Assembly (NCBI RefSeq): GCF_052072235.1
Contig: NZ_CM125436.1
Coordinates: 1,606,001-1,670,000 of the forward strand
Origin: Brevibacillus_D fluminis_A
Lineage (GTDB): Bacteria > Bacillota > Bacilli > Brevibacillales > Brevibacillaceae
DNA: 64,000 nt
Reading direction: 5' to 3'
The position numbers were made by a program, and so were the translations under genes. The notes below the pieces were generated by a model that was not told the DNA's origin, ran no database searches, and was given only the letters and a program-made list of their open reading frames with translations. Numbering within the stretch: position 1 is the first letter of the stretch; every line of letters starts with the position of its first letter. Positions 51,752 to 61,306 of the stretch are shown piece after piece.

Positions 51752-52957
51752 GTGGAACAATATCGTGCGTTTTCCACCGATGAAGCGATCGCGTATGCGA
51801 AGGAGCTGCCGGATCGCTTCCCTCCATCGGCGATCCTGCATGCCGAGGAGATCGGTGACGGCAATTTGAATTACGTGTTTCGCATCAAAGACAGCGAGAG
51901 CGGCAAAAGCGTCATTTTCAAGCAGGCGCTGCCTTATGTCCGCATCGTAGGAGGGGATTGGCCGCTGTCGCTCGATCGGGCACGGATCGAGGCGCAGGCG
52001 CTCAAACTGGCAGCAGATGTGTGTCCCGGGCTTGTTCCGGAGGTGTACAGCTTCAATCAGGAGCAGGCGCTGATCGTCATGGAAGATTTGCATGATCACC
52101 TCATATTGCGCAAAGGCTTGATCGAGGGCAGGCGTTACGGGAATCTGTCCCGCGACATCGGGATTTATATGGCGCGCACGCTGTTTTACTCATCCGATCT
52201 TTACATGAATCCGGGCGAGAAAAAAGCGCGTCAGATTCAATTCCACAATCCTGAGTTGTGCAAGATTACAGAAGATTTGGTCTTTACCGATCCGTACCGG
52301 GATGCGCCGTCCAACAACATTCCGGCAGAAATTCGCGACTTTGTCGAACCGTTTTTGTGGCAGGATGAAGCGCTCAAGCGGGAAGTGGCCATTCTCAAGC
52401 ATGCTTTTCTCACAAAAGCACAGACGCTGGTGCATGGCGACCTGCATACAGGCAGCGTGATGGTGACGGATTTGGGGACGAAGGTGATCGATCCCGAATT
52501 CGCGTACTACGGCCCGATCGGCTTTGATGTCGGGGCGATGCTGGCGAATCTGCTGCTCAGCTACTGCGCACAGCCAGGCCATCGGGCGGATGCGCAGCAG
52601 GCAGCGGAGTACCGCAGCTACTTGCTGCAGACAATCGAGGAGATGTGGCTGTATTTCGAGGCGGAATTCCGCCGCTTGTACGAGACGGAAACGACGGAGC
52701 CGATGGCCAAAGCGGCAGGATTTTATGACTGGTACATGCAGCAAATTTTGCAGGATGCGATCGGTTTTGCCGGCTGCAAAATGATCCGCCGCATCGTCGG
52801 GCTGGCACATGTGGCGGACATCGATTCGATCGCGGATACCGGGGCGAGGGTCGCCGCGCAAAAGCAGGCGCTCGCGATCGGCGCGGGGCTGATCAGAGGG
52901 CGTCAGCAGGCAACAGGCATTGATGCGATACTTGCAATCATCGATACAGCGAGTTGA
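51752..52957 (+). CDS. mtnK: 5-methylthioribose kinase
   Basis: Phosphorylates methylthioribose (in some strains also 5-deoxyribose) at C1; 401 residues, MtnK length. The kinase-like fold has EEIGDGNLNYVFRI (about 31-44), IVMEDLHDHLILRKG, the catalytic loop VHGDLHTGSVM (about 230-240), VIDPEFAYYGPIGFD with the metal Asp, and the C-terminal CKMIRRIVGLAHVADID typical of MtnK. The GTG start follows GGGGAGATG. mtnA follows. Confidence 0.95.
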   Translation: MEQYRAFSTDEAIAYAKELPDRFPPSAILHAEEIGDGNLNYVFRIKDSESGKSVIFKQALPYVRIVGGDWPLSLDRARIEAQALKLAADVCPGLVPEVYSFNQEQALIVMEDLHDHLILRKGLIEGRRYGNLSRDIGIYMARTLFYSSDLYMNPGEKKARQIQFHNPELCKITEDLVFTDPYRDAPSNNIPAEIRDFVEPFLWQDEALKREVAILKHAFLTKAQTLVHGDLHTGSVMVTDLGTKVIDPEFAYYGPIGFDVGAMLANLLLSYCAQPGHRADAQQAAEYRSYLLQTIEEMWLYFEAEFRRLYETETTEPMAKAAGFYDWYMQQILQDAIGFAGCKMIRRIVGLAHVADIDSIADTGARVAAQKQALAIGAGLIRGRQQATGIDAILAIIDTAS

Positions 52958-52974
52958 AGGAAGGGGATTTCCAC

Positions 52975-54021
52975 GTGACGTATTTACAATCGGTAAAATG
53001 GGAAGATGATGCATTGGTACTGTTGGATCAGCGTTTGCTGCCAACCAGACAGGAGTATGTCAGACTGGAGACGGCGGAAGCGGCGTGGCATGCGATCAAA
53101 GATTTGACGGTTCGCGGCGCGCCGGCGATCGGCATGGCAGCGGCATACGGTCTGTACTTGGGGGTTCGTAACTCGGAACAGGAAACATTCGATGGGTTTT
53201 GGACGGAACTGCGCGAACAATCCGACTATTTGAACGCATCCCGGCCGACAGCGGTGAACTTGGGGTGGGCGCTGCGGCGTATGGAACAGAAGGCGCAGGA
53301 AGCAAAGCATTTGCCGATTCCGGAGCTGAAGGCGGTTTTATTGGACGAGGCCAAGCGCATCCAGGACTCGGACGAAGCGGCTTGCAGGGCAATCGGCGAA
53401 TATGGTGCAGAGCTTTTGCAAGACGGCATGGGCATCCTCACGCACTGCAATGCGGGAGGACTCGCCACAGGCCGCTACGGCACAGCGTTATCGCCGATTT
53501 ACATCGCGGCAGAAAAAGGGGTTCATGTGAAGGTGTATGCCGATGAGACGCGTCCGGTATTGCAAGGCGCCAGGCTGACGGCCTACGAGCTGCAGGAAGC
53601 TGGCATCGATGTGACGCTCATTTGCGATAACATGGCGGCGATGGTCATGAAAAACGGCTGGGTCGACGGCGTCATCGTCGGGGCTGACCGGATCGCGGCC
53701 AATGGGGATACCGCGAACAAAATCGGCACATACGGCGTAGCGCTTTTGGCGAAAGCGCACAACATCCCGTTCTATGTGGCGGCCCCGCTGTCTACCATCG
53801 ACATCATGACGCCGGACGGCAGCGCCATCCCGATCGAAGAGCGCGATGAGTCGGAAATCACGGTCGGCTTTGGCACACGCACCGCTCCGGAAGGGGTCAA
53901 GGTTTACAATCCGGCGTTCGATGTGACACCGCATGACTACATCACGGGCATCATCACGGAAAAAGGCATCATCCGGGCTCCGTTTGCCGAGTCAATTCGC
54001 AATCTTATGAATAATGAGTAG
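52975..54021 (+). CDS. mtnA: Methylthioribose-1-phosphate isomerase
   Basis: Converts the aldose-1-phosphate to the ketose-1-phosphate; 348 residues, of the eIF2B-like isomerase family. LLDQRLLPTRQEYVRL, TVRGAPAIGMAAAYGLYLG with the RGAPA motif, ILTHCNAGGLATGRYGTALSPI with the catalytic Cys, ADETRPVLQGARLTAYEL and IVGADRIAANGDTANKIGTYG with the catalytic Asp are all present. The GTG at 52975 follows AAGGAAGGGG; an upstream in-frame ATG overlaps the mtnK stop region and has no such site. Confidence 0.96.
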   Translation: MTYLQSVKWEDDALVLLDQRLLPTRQEYVRLETAEAAWHAIKDLTVRGAPAIGMAAAYGLYLGVRNSEQETFDGFWTELREQSDYLNASRPTAVNLGWALRRMEQKAQEAKHLPIPELKAVLLDEAKRIQDSDEAACRAIGEYGAELLQDGMGILTHCNAGGLATGRYGTALSPIYIAAEKGVHVKVYADETRPVLQGARLTAYELQEAGIDVTLICDNMAAMVMKNGWVDGVIVGADRIAANGDTANKIGTYGVALLAKAHNIPFYVAAPLSTIDIMTPDGSAIPIEERDESEITVGFGTRTAPEGVKVYNPAFDVTPHDYITGIITEKGIIRAPFAESIRNLMNNE

Positions 54022-54069
54022 GCGCACCACGGTTTCAATGAGTCCAAAATATAGAGGGGGTTTCAACAA

Positions 54070-55170
54070 ATGAAAAAAGTTCTTTTGACCGTACTGTCGG
54101 CAGCATTTGTGCTGACGGCATGCGGCGGCAACTCACAGACAGCCAACAGCGGTGCGCCTGCGGAAAAAATCAGCGGCGTGCCGGACGGCGTGCAGGGAGG
54201 CAAAAAAGTGGCGGTCATCCGCAACCTGCCTTCCGACGACCATACCAAGCAGTTTTTGGATGGGGCGAGAAGCGAAGGGGAGTCGTTCGGCTTCAAGGTC
54301 GACACGTTCATCGCGGACAATGACGACGCCAAGTTCCAGGAGCTGGTCGCCCAAGCGATCCAGAAAGATTACGACGGACTGATCATTTCCCACGGGAAAA
54401 AAGATTACTCCTATGACATGCTGAAGCCGGCAATCGATAAAAAGATGAAGGTTGTCACGTTCGATACGGTCATCGAAAAGGATGGCAAAAACTTGCCGGA
54501 GATCACCACGACGGCGCAGGACGACCACAAGCTGGCAGAGCTGTCGTTAAACGAAGTCGCCGCCCTGTCCAAGGACGGGCAGCCGGTCCGCGTGATCAAG
54601 CTGTGGTTCGGTCCAGGGGTGCCGCCGCTCGACCGCCGTCAGGAAATTTATGCTGACTACGAGAAAAACAACAAAATCAAGACGCTTGAAGTCATCGGGC
54701 CAACGAATATGCAAGACATCCAAGGGGACATCGCGGCAAAAGTAAGCGCCATTTTGGCCAAGTATCCTGCGGGAACAGTCGATGCGATCTGGGGTTCATG
54801 GGATGAAATGTCCAAAGGGGCATTCAAGGCGCTCAAGGACAACAATCGCACCGACATCAAGCTTGTCTCCATCGACGTCTCCAACCAGGACATCAACCTG
54901 ATGCGCGAAGACGGAAGCGTCTGGATTTCCACAGCGGCCGTCGATCCGAAACTGATCGGAATCGTCGACATGCGCCTGCTGGCGAAAAAACTGGCGGGCG
55001 AAGAGACGCCTGCTACCTTTGACCTGGAAGCGCGACTGATCAAAAAAGAGCAGTTGAAACCGGAAACGAACATGACGACGCTGAAAGATGTGATCGAGGG
55101 CTGGGGGACGTCCGACGTCTTCAATGAAGCATGGATGCAGACGCTGCGGACCAATTTTGCGAAGAAATAA
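54070..55170 (+). CDS. Sugar ABC transporter substrate-binding lipoprotein (ribose type)
   Basis: A 366-residue lipoprotein: lipobox LTAC at about 15-18, then a periplasmic-binding-protein family 4 fold (VAVIRNLPSDDHTKQFLDGARSEGESFG, KDYDGLIISHGKKD, MKVVTFDTVIEKDG, DAIWGSWDEMSKGAFKAL). This is the CUT2/ribose class. It is the first gene of a three-gene importer directly after mtnA, so methylthioribose, 5-deoxyribose or another pentose is a reasonable substrate guess. Start after AGAGGGGG. Confidence 0.9.
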   Translation: MKKVLLTVLSAAFVLTACGGNSQTANSGAPAEKISGVPDGVQGGKKVAVIRNLPSDDHTKQFLDGARSEGESFGFKVDTFIADNDDAKFQELVAQAIQKDYDGLIISHGKKDYSYDMLKPAIDKKMKVVTFDTVIEKDGKNLPEITTTAQDDHKLAELSLNEVAALSKDGQPVRVIKLWFGPGVPPLDRRQEIYADYEKNNKIKTLEVIGPTNMQDIQGDIAAKVSAILAKYPAGTVDAIWGSWDEMSKGAFKALKDNNRTDIKLVSIDVSNQDINLMREDGSVWISTAAVDPKLIGIVDMRLLAKKLAGEETPATFDLEARLIKKEQLKPETNMTTLKDVIEGWGTSDVFNEAWMQTLRTNFAKK

Positions 55171-55230
55171 ACTCGGCCGGGTAGAGGAACCGGAGCGGCT
55201 TAGCACTTCCGCCCGGTTCTCCTCGCTTTA

Positions 55231-55341
55231 TCGTAGAAGAATTTATAAGTGCTGGCGCTTATAAATTCTGGAGCGGAATAAAAACTTTCATTGACCGAAG
55301 GACCTGCTTCTCGAAAGGACTTCTGAAAGAAGTTTTTCTTA
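55231..55341. repeat. 111 bp structured repeat, family 1, copy 2
   Basis: Second copy of the element at 3325-3435, same length and plus-strand orientation. Here it lies between the substrate-binding and ATPase genes of one transporter. The palindrome AATTTATAAG to CTTATAAATT is intact, while the AAAAACTT/AAGTTTTT stem is shorter than in copy 1. Confidence 0.85.
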
Positions 55342-55369
55342 TTTTTGGGTGCAGATGGGGTGAAAAGGC

Positions 55370-56890
55370 ATGGCGCAACAAGAGCGAACGACGTTAGAGA
55401 TGAAGGGAATCTCAATTGAATTCCCAGGCGTAAAGGCGCTGTCCGATGTGGATTTTCAGGTGGAGTCCGGGCGGATTCATGCGCTGATCGGCGCCAATGG
55501 AGCGGGAAAATCCACCTTGATGAAGGTGCTCTCGGGGGCCTATTCCCATTACACCGGCACCATTCATCTGAATGGCAATCAGGTGACGATCCGTACGCCG
55601 CGCGACGCGAAGGAATTGGGCATCGATATCGTGTACCAGGAGGTCGATACGGCGCTGATCCCGTATCTCGACGTGGCGGAAAACATCATGCTCGACGTGA
55701 TGGTGAACCGGATGAAGGGCAAGGTGTTCATCAATTGGAAACACATTCACGACGCGGCCGGCAAGGTGCTGGAGCGTCTCGGCATCCGGCTGGATACACG
55801 CAAGCGCGTCCAGGACTTGACGCTGGCGCAAAAGCAAATGGTGCTGATCGCGCGCGCCATCGCGGAGGAGCGCCGCTTTCTGATCCTGGATGAGCCGACT
55901 GCACCGCTCAGCCATAAAGAGACCGACGAGCTGTTCCGCGTCGTACGCGAACTCGCCAATCACCAAAATGTCGGCATCATCTTCATCTCCCACCGCCTGC
56001 CGGAGCTGTTTGAAATTTGCGAGGAGATCACCATCATGCGCGATGGTCAGGTGGTCACGCGCAGCCCGATCACGGAGCTGACCACCAAGCAGGTCGTGGA
56101 GTGGATGCTGGGCCGCAAAATGGATGAGACGTATGTGAAAAAGCAAACCGCCATCGGCGAACCGCTGCTTGAGGTGAGTCATCTGTACGACCGCAAAGGC
56201 ATGGTGCGCGACGTCAGCCTCCATGTGCGGGCAGGTGAGATCGTCGGCATTGCGGGACTTGTCGGGGCAGGCAAAACCGAGCTGTGCAAAACCATTTTCG
56301 GCGCGCATGCGGCGCAGTCGGGCGAGATCAAGCTTAAAGCGAAGAAGCTGCAAAACAAAACGCCGCACGCTGCGGTGAAACAAGGGCTTGCGCTCGTCCC
56401 GGAAGAGCGGCGCAAGGAAGGCGTGCTGGTCGATGAATCGGTCGTGAGCAACCTGTCTGCGGCGAGCCTCGGCGCTTTCAGCGGTGCATTCGGTTTTGTA
56501 AAGCCGCGCGAGGAGCGTGCCGCTGCGCAAAAAATGATCGGTGACCTCGGAATCAAGACGCCGCACGAAAATCAAAAGGTAGCGCTCTTATCAGGGGGAA
56601 ACCAGCAAAAGGTTGCGGTCGGCAAATGGCTTTTGGCCGATGCGGATGTATACATGTTCGATGAGCCGACAAAAGGCGTTGATGTCGGGGCGAAGCGCGA
56701 TATTTTCAATCTGATCGCACAGCTTGCGGAACTGGGCAAAGGCAGCATTTACGCAACGAGCGAGCTGTCGGAGATTTTGGCCATCACCGACCGGATTTAC
56801 GTGATGTATGACGGCGCCGTCGTGAAGGAGCTTCTCACCTCCGAAACAACCGAGGAAGAAATTCTGTATTACTCTACAGGAGGGAATTGA
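55370..56890 (+). CDS. Sugar ABC transporter ATP-binding protein (RbsA type)
   Basis: A 506-residue tandem ATPase. The first half has Walker A GANGAGKST, signature LTLAQKQMVLIARAI and Walker B LILDEPTAPLS; the second half has the altered Walker A GLVGAGKTE, signature LSGGNQQKVAVGKWL and DEPTKGVDVGAKRD. The duplicated layout is specific to CUT2 importers of pentoses and similar sugars. It pairs with the lipoprotein upstream and the permease downstream. Confidence 0.93.
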   Translation: MAQQERTTLEMKGISIEFPGVKALSDVDFQVESGRIHALIGANGAGKSTLMKVLSGAYSHYTGTIHLNGNQVTIRTPRDAKELGIDIVYQEVDTALIPYLDVAENIMLDVMVNRMKGKVFINWKHIHDAAGKVLERLGIRLDTRKRVQDLTLAQKQMVLIARAIAEERRFLILDEPTAPLSHKETDELFRVVRELANHQNVGIIFISHRLPELFEICEEITIMRDGQVVTRSPITELTTKQVVEWMLGRKMDETYVKKQTAIGEPLLEVSHLYDRKGMVRDVSLHVRAGEIVGIAGLVGAGKTELCKTIFGAHAAQSGEIKLKAKKLQNKTPHAAVKQGLALVPEERRKEGVLVDESVVSNLSAASLGAFSGAFGFVKPREERAAAQKMIGDLGIKTPHENQKVALLSGGNQQKVAVGKWLLADADVYMFDEPTKGVDVGAKRDIFNLIAQLAELGKGSIYATSELSEILAITDRIYVMYDGAVVKELLTSETTEEEILYYSTGGN

Positions 56891-56892
56891 AG

Positions 56893-57894
56893 ATGCTTGC
56901 AAAAACAGAGTCTGCAAAAGGCCGCGAAAAAGTATGGCATGCATCGCTGCTTGCGTTCACCAACAAGTGGGGAACGGTGATGGCGATTTTGCTCTTAGTC
57001 ATCTTTTTCACGGCCATGATGCCGCAATTTATTGAGTCATCCAATATGTTAACGATCCTGCGCAGCATCTCGATCGTGACGGTCATCGCCATTGGCCTGA
57101 CAGTCTCCTTGACAGTAAACGGGTTTGACCTGTCCGTAGGGTCGGCGGCGACGTTTTCCAACTCGCTTGTCGTGTCCATGTACGTCTGGTACAGCATGTC
57201 CACCTTCGCTTCCATTGCGGTCGCATTGTCCGTGACGCTCGTCGTGGCGGCGGTCAACGCGTTTCTGATCGTCAAGGTGAAGATTCCAGACATGTTGGCG
57301 ACGCTGTCCACCATGTTTATTTTCGAAGGCGTAGCGATGACGTATACGGGCGGCGGTTCGATTTCCGAAGGGATGCCGCGGCTCGACGGAACGCCGACAG
57401 AAGGGAAGCTTACGGAAGTTTTCAAGCTGCTTGGACAAGCGCCTTACATTATCATCATCATGCTGGTCGTCGTCGTGCTGGCACATATTTTCCTCAACTA
57501 CACGAAGCACGGCCGCTATATGTATATCGTCGGCGGCAACCAGGAGGCAGCCCGCCTCTCCGGGATTCCGGTTGACCGCTACCGGGCGATCGCGTATTTC
57601 CTGTCCACGTTTCTGGTTGCCTTAGGCGGCGTGATCCTCGCCTCGCGGATCGGTTCCGCCCAAATTAATGCGGGGGCAGGATACTTGATGCCTGCGGTTG
57701 CGGCTGCGTTCATCGGCTTTTCCTTCGGTGGACTGGGGCGGCCCAATGCGATCGGAACCTTTGTCGGCGCTGTTCTCGTCGGGGTGCTGGAAAACGGTCT
57801 GGTCATGATGTCGGTGCCGTATTACTCGCTCAATATCGTCAAGGGCGCGGTATTGGCGCTCGCTTTGGCATCGACGTATTACCGCAAAAACTAA
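56893..57894 (+). CDS. Sugar ABC transporter permease (RbsC type)
   Basis: A 333-residue membrane protein with about eight to ten hydrophobic segments. SIVTVIAIGLTVSLTVNGFDLSVGSAATFS and the cytoplasmic coupling region GRYMYIVGGNQEAARLSGIPVDRYRAIAYFLS are typical of RbsC/CUT2 permeases. The ATG at 56893 follows AGGAGGG; it starts 2 bp after the ATPase stop. Last gene of the cluster; terminator follows. Confidence 0.92.
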   Translation: MLAKTESAKGREKVWHASLLAFTNKWGTVMAILLLVIFFTAMMPQFIESSNMLTILRSISIVTVIAIGLTVSLTVNGFDLSVGSAATFSNSLVVSMYVWYSMSTFASIAVALSVTLVVAAVNAFLIVKVKIPDMLATLSTMFIFEGVAMTYTGGGSISEGMPRLDGTPTEGKLTEVFKLLGQAPYIIIIMLVVVVLAHIFLNYTKHGRYMYIVGGNQEAARLSGIPVDRYRAIAYFLSTFLVALGGVILASRIGSAQINAGAGYLMPAVAAAFIGFSFGGLGRPNAIGTFVGAVLVGVLENGLVMMSVPYYSLNIVKGAVLALALASTYYRKN

Positions 57895-57905
57895 TCTTGG
57901 AAAAG

Positions 57906-57938
57906 AAAAAAAACGGCCTCCACTCGGCCGTTTTTTTC
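57906..57938 (+). terminator. Terminator of the mtn/ABC cluster
   Basis: AAAAACGGCC pairs with GGCCGTTTTT, with more T following. It can also serve the minus-strand gene ending at 57949. Confidence 0.87.
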
Positions 57939-57948
57939 TGCGTATAGG

Positions 57949-58323
57949 CTACGTGTTTTGGCGGTTGCCCGCATCACCGTTGCGCAGGTCCATATGGTTT
58001 TTAATCGGAATGAACAGGTCAACGATCCCGATCACCAGCGAAGCCAGGAGTGCGCCCAAGACTGTCACATGAAAGCCGGATACGATGAACTGGGTAACAT
58101 AGATCACGATGGCGCTGACGATAAAGCCAACGATTCCACGGCTGAAAGGAGAAACCCGATCGCCGAACATCGCCTCGATGACCCAGCCGATCGCAGCGAT
58201 GACGATTGCTGCAAACAGCGCTGTCCAGAAGCTGCTGACTGTAAAACCAGGGACCAGAAAGCCAACGATCATTAGCACGATGGCTGCAACGATGAAACGG
58301 ATGACGTGACGCAGGATGGTCAT
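57949..58323 (-). CDS. Phage holin-like four-helix membrane protein (YvlD-type)
   Basis: A 124-residue membrane protein with four hydrophobic helices and short loops (VIRFIVAAIVLMIVGFLVPGF, WTALFAAIVIAAIGWVIEAMFG, GIVGFIVSAIVIYVTQFIVSG, LGALLASLVIGIVDLFIP). It matches the holin 4-2/YvlD family; despite the name, these chromosomal proteins are linked to cell-envelope stress and not to lysis. No phage genes are nearby. Confidence 0.85.
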   Translation of the reverse strand: MTILRHVIRFIVAAIVLMIVGFLVPGFTVSSFWTALFAAIVIAAIGWVIEAMFGDRVSPFSRGIVGFIVSAIVIYVTQFIVSGFHVTVLGALLASLVIGIVDLFIPIKNHMDLRNGDAGNRQNT

Positions 58324-58424
58324 CTTGTTTCCTCCTCAACTATTCTTTAAGAGTTTCGATTTCATTTTGTGTAAAACACCATGCGGCTATGCAGGCTAAT
58401 ATTTGGATTGGGCTTGCTGTTACG

Positions 58425-58433
58425 TGCTATAAT
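58425..58433 (+). promoter_or_regulatory. Extended -10 promoter of mutS2
   Basis: TGCTATAAT combines a TG extension with a perfect -10; a weak TTGGAT lies 19 bp upstream. Confidence 0.6.
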
Positions 58434-58464
58434 GGGGGGACGAAGGCTAAAGGAGGCAAGTGGA

Positions 58465-60819
58465 GTGGAGCAACGGGTTTTTAAAACCTTGGAATATTAC
58501 AAAGTGATCGCCATGCTTGAAGAAAAGGCGACATCGACATTAGGCAAGGAAAAGGCGAAACAACTCATTCCCTTTGCAACCATAGATGAAGTCAAAACAG
58601 CACAGGCAGCTACGGTGGAAGGAGCGACGGTGCTTCGGTTGAAGGGCAGCATACCGCTCGGCGGCATCCGCGATATCCGCAGTCCGATCGAACGCGCCCG
58701 TCTCGGCTCCATGCTCGCCCCGATGGAGCTGCTGGATATTGCGAGCACGATTTTTTCCGGCAGACGGCTGAAAACCTTTTTGCTCGATCTGTGTGAAGAG
58801 GAGCCATTGCCGATCATCCAGATGACGGCGGAACGCATCGAAGGGTTGCGCGAACTCGAACAAGTCATCAAAAGCTGCATCGATGAAAATGGCGAGGTGA
58901 TGGACAGCGCAAGCGTTGAATTGCGCCAGCTGCGTCAGGAAATCCGTTCGCTGGAAGCACGCATCCGCGAAAAGCTGGATCAGCTGACACGTTCGGCCAG
59001 CTACCAGAAGATGCTGATGGAAAACATCGTGACGATTCGCGGCGATCGGTTTGTGATCCCGGTGAAGCAGGAGTATCGCAACGTATTTGGCGGAATCGTG
59101 CACGACCAGTCCGCCTCGGGCGCAACGCTCTTCATCGAGCCGGAAGTGACGATGCAGATGAACCACAAGCTTAGGGAAGTGCGGCTCAAGGAAGAGCGGG
59201 AGATCGAGCGCATTCTGTACGAACTGACGGTCAAAACGGGCGAACATATCGAGGCGCTGAAAGAAAACATCGAGGCGCTTGCAGAGCTTGATTTTATTTT
59301 TGCCAAAGCGCAGCTTGCTCACTCGATGAAAGCGACAGCTCCTGCACTGAACGATCACGGCTACATCCGCCTGAAAAAAGCGCGGCATCCGCTGATTGCA
59401 AAAGATGTGGTGGTGCCCATCGATCTCGAGCTGGGCAATGAGTACAAAGCGATTATCGTCACAGGTCCCAATACGGGCGGGAAAACCGTTTCGATCAAGA
59501 CGACGGGCTTGTTCGCCTTGATGGTGATGGCCGGGTTGCAGATTCCGGTCGAAGAGGGCAGCGAGATGAGCATGTTCTCCTCCGTGTTTGCCGACATCGG
59601 CGACGAGCAGTCAATCGAGCAAAGTCTGTCCACGTTTTCCAGCCATTTGACCAACATCATCGGGATTCTTCAAAAGATGGATGAGCGAAGCCTCGTGCTG
59701 TTTGACGAGCTGGGCGCAGGAACCGATCCAACCGAAGGGGCGGCGCTCGCGATGGCGATCATCGACCATGTGCTGCAAAAAGGCGCGCGCCTGATTGCCA
59801 CCACGCACTACAGCGAGCTGAAAGCATATGCCTACGACCGTCCGGACGTCATCAACGCGAGCGTGGAATTCGATGTGCAGACGCTGCGTCCAACCTACCG
59901 GCTGCTGATCGGCGTACCGGGCCGCTCCAATGCGTTTGCCATCGCGCGGCGCCTCGGCCTGTCCCAAGAGATCATCGACATCGCGCGCGGCTCCATCAGC
60001 GAGGAAGAGAACCAGGTCGAGACGATGATCGCTTCGCTGGAGCGCAACAAAAAATCGGCTGAACGCGAACGACAAACCGCCGAACAGCTGCGCCGCGAAG
60101 TCGAGGATATGCGCAAGCAGCTGGAAGCGGAACGCAACGCCTTTGCCGAGGAGAAAAACCGCCTCCTGGAGCAGGCGGAGGAAGAAGCGCGCATCGCTGT
60201 GCAGCTGGCCCGCGAGGAAGCGGATCAGGTGATTCGCGAGCTGCGGAAAATGCGCAAGGAAGGCGTGGAGATCAAGGAGCATCTGCTGATCGACGCCAAG
60301 CAGCGTTTGAACAACGCCGTTTTGGAGCTGGAAAAAGAAAAGGTGAAGAAGCCGAAGGCCGTTCGCGCCACGCTGGTGAAGGTGGGCGATGAGGTGCTGG
60401 TGACGAGCTTCGGGCAAAAAGGCATCGTGCTGGAAAAAGTGACGGACAAGGAATTCCTCGTGCAGATCGGGATCATGAAAATGAAGGTAAAGAGCGACGA
60501 CATGCAAGTCATCAAGCCGTCAAAGCAAGAGCAGCCGCACGCGCAATACACAGCCGTGAAAGCGTCGCGGGACCGTGTCAAGATGGAGCTTGATCTGCGC
60601 GGCTACAATGTCGAGGACGGCATCCGGGAAATCGATCAATATCTCGACGAGGTGCTGCTTGCAGGCCTTCATTCCGTCTCGATCATCCACGGGCACGGCA
60701 CCGGGGTTTTGCGCAAAGGGGTTCACGACTACTTGCGCAACCATCGCCATGTCAAATCCTTCCGCTTGGGCGGCCAAGGCGAGGGCGGGGTCGGCGCAAC
60801 CATTGTTGAAGTCAAATAA
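58465..60819 (+). CDS. mutS2: Endonuclease MutS2
   Basis: A 784-residue DNA-binding ATPase and nuclease, linked to recombination control and ribosome rescue. The MutS core domain is followed by Walker A TGPNTGGKTVSIKT (about 332-345), Walker B LVLFDELGAGTDPTEGA, a long charged coiled coil (about 515-640, ERNKKSAERERQTAEQLRREV), the KOW-like region and the C-terminal Smr nuclease domain (LDLRGYNVEDGIREIDQYLDE, IIHGHGTGVLRKGV). The GTG start follows AAGGAGG at 8 nt. Confidence 0.96.
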   Translation: MEQRVFKTLEYYKVIAMLEEKATSTLGKEKAKQLIPFATIDEVKTAQAATVEGATVLRLKGSIPLGGIRDIRSPIERARLGSMLAPMELLDIASTIFSGRRLKTFLLDLCEEEPLPIIQMTAERIEGLRELEQVIKSCIDENGEVMDSASVELRQLRQEIRSLEARIREKLDQLTRSASYQKMLMENIVTIRGDRFVIPVKQEYRNVFGGIVHDQSASGATLFIEPEVTMQMNHKLREVRLKEEREIERILYELTVKTGEHIEALKENIEALAELDFIFAKAQLAHSMKATAPALNDHGYIRLKKARHPLIAKDVVVPIDLELGNEYKAIIVTGPNTGGKTVSIKTTGLFALMVMAGLQIPVEEGSEMSMFSSVFADIGDEQSIEQSLSTFSSHLTNIIGILQKMDERSLVLFDELGAGTDPTEGAALAMAIIDHVLQKGARLIATTHYSELKAYAYDRPDVINASVEFDVQTLRPTYRLLIGVPGRSNAFAIARRLGLSQEIIDIARGSISEEENQVETMIASLERNKKSAERERQTAEQLRREVEDMRKQLEAERNAFAEEKNRLLEQAEEEARIAVQLAREEADQVIRELRKMRKEGVEIKEHLLIDAKQRLNNAVLELEKEKVKKPKAVRATLVKVGDEVLVTSFGQKGIVLEKVTDKEFLVQIGIMKMKVKSDDMQVIKPSKQEQPHAQYTAVKASRDRVKMELDLRGYNVEDGIREIDQYLDEVLLAGLHSVSIIHGHGTGVLRKGVHDYLRNHRHVKSFRLGGQGEGGVGATIVEVK

Positions 60820-60850
60820 GGGCGAGACGCCCCTATAAGGAGAGGATACA

Positions 60851-61261
60851 ATGGCTGGATTGCTGCACAATCCTTATTTCGCCACTGTCGCCTATTTTGC
60901 CCTGACCGGTTTGGCCATGATTTTGTTTCTGAGCATTTTCGAAATGGTCACCAAGTACCGCGTGTGGAACGAATTGAAACGGGGAAATTTGGCGGTCGCG
61001 ATGGCCACCGGCGGGAAAATTTTTGGCGTGGCCAACATTTTTCGCTTTTCGATTCAGCATAATGACAGCATGGGACAGGCGTTGGCCTGGGGCTCGTTTG
61101 GTTTTGTGCTCTTGCTGTTCAGTTATTTTGTGTTTGAATTTTTGACCCCAAGCATCCATGTCGATGGGGAGATCGAGCGCGACAACCGGGCGATCGGCTT
61201 TATTGCGATGATTTTTTCCATCGGGTTTTCCTATATCATCGGGGCTGCATTGTCAAGGTGA
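60851..61261 (+). CDS. DUF350 membrane protein (YshE-like)
   Basis: A 136-residue membrane protein with four hydrophobic segments. The segments LAMILFLSIFEMVTKYRVWNEL and GNLAVAMATGGKIFGVANIF are DUF350 hallmarks. B. subtilis yshE occupies the same place after mutS2. Function unknown. Start with AAGGAGAGG. Confidence 0.87.
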   Translation: MAGLLHNPYFATVAYFALTGLAMILFLSIFEMVTKYRVWNELKRGNLAVAMATGGKIFGVANIFRFSIQHNDSMGQALAWGSFGFVLLLFSYFVFEFLTPSIHVDGEIERDNRAIGFIAMIFSIGFSYIIGAALSR

Positions 61262-61306
61262 TGGTATCATGAAAACGACGTTACCCAAGTAAAGGGAGGC
61301 GGCATA

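Noticed and set aside
57949..58323. Holin-like gene considered as evidence of a prophage
   Set aside because: No integrase, structural, lysis or attachment features nearby; the YvlD-type family is a normal chromosomal component.
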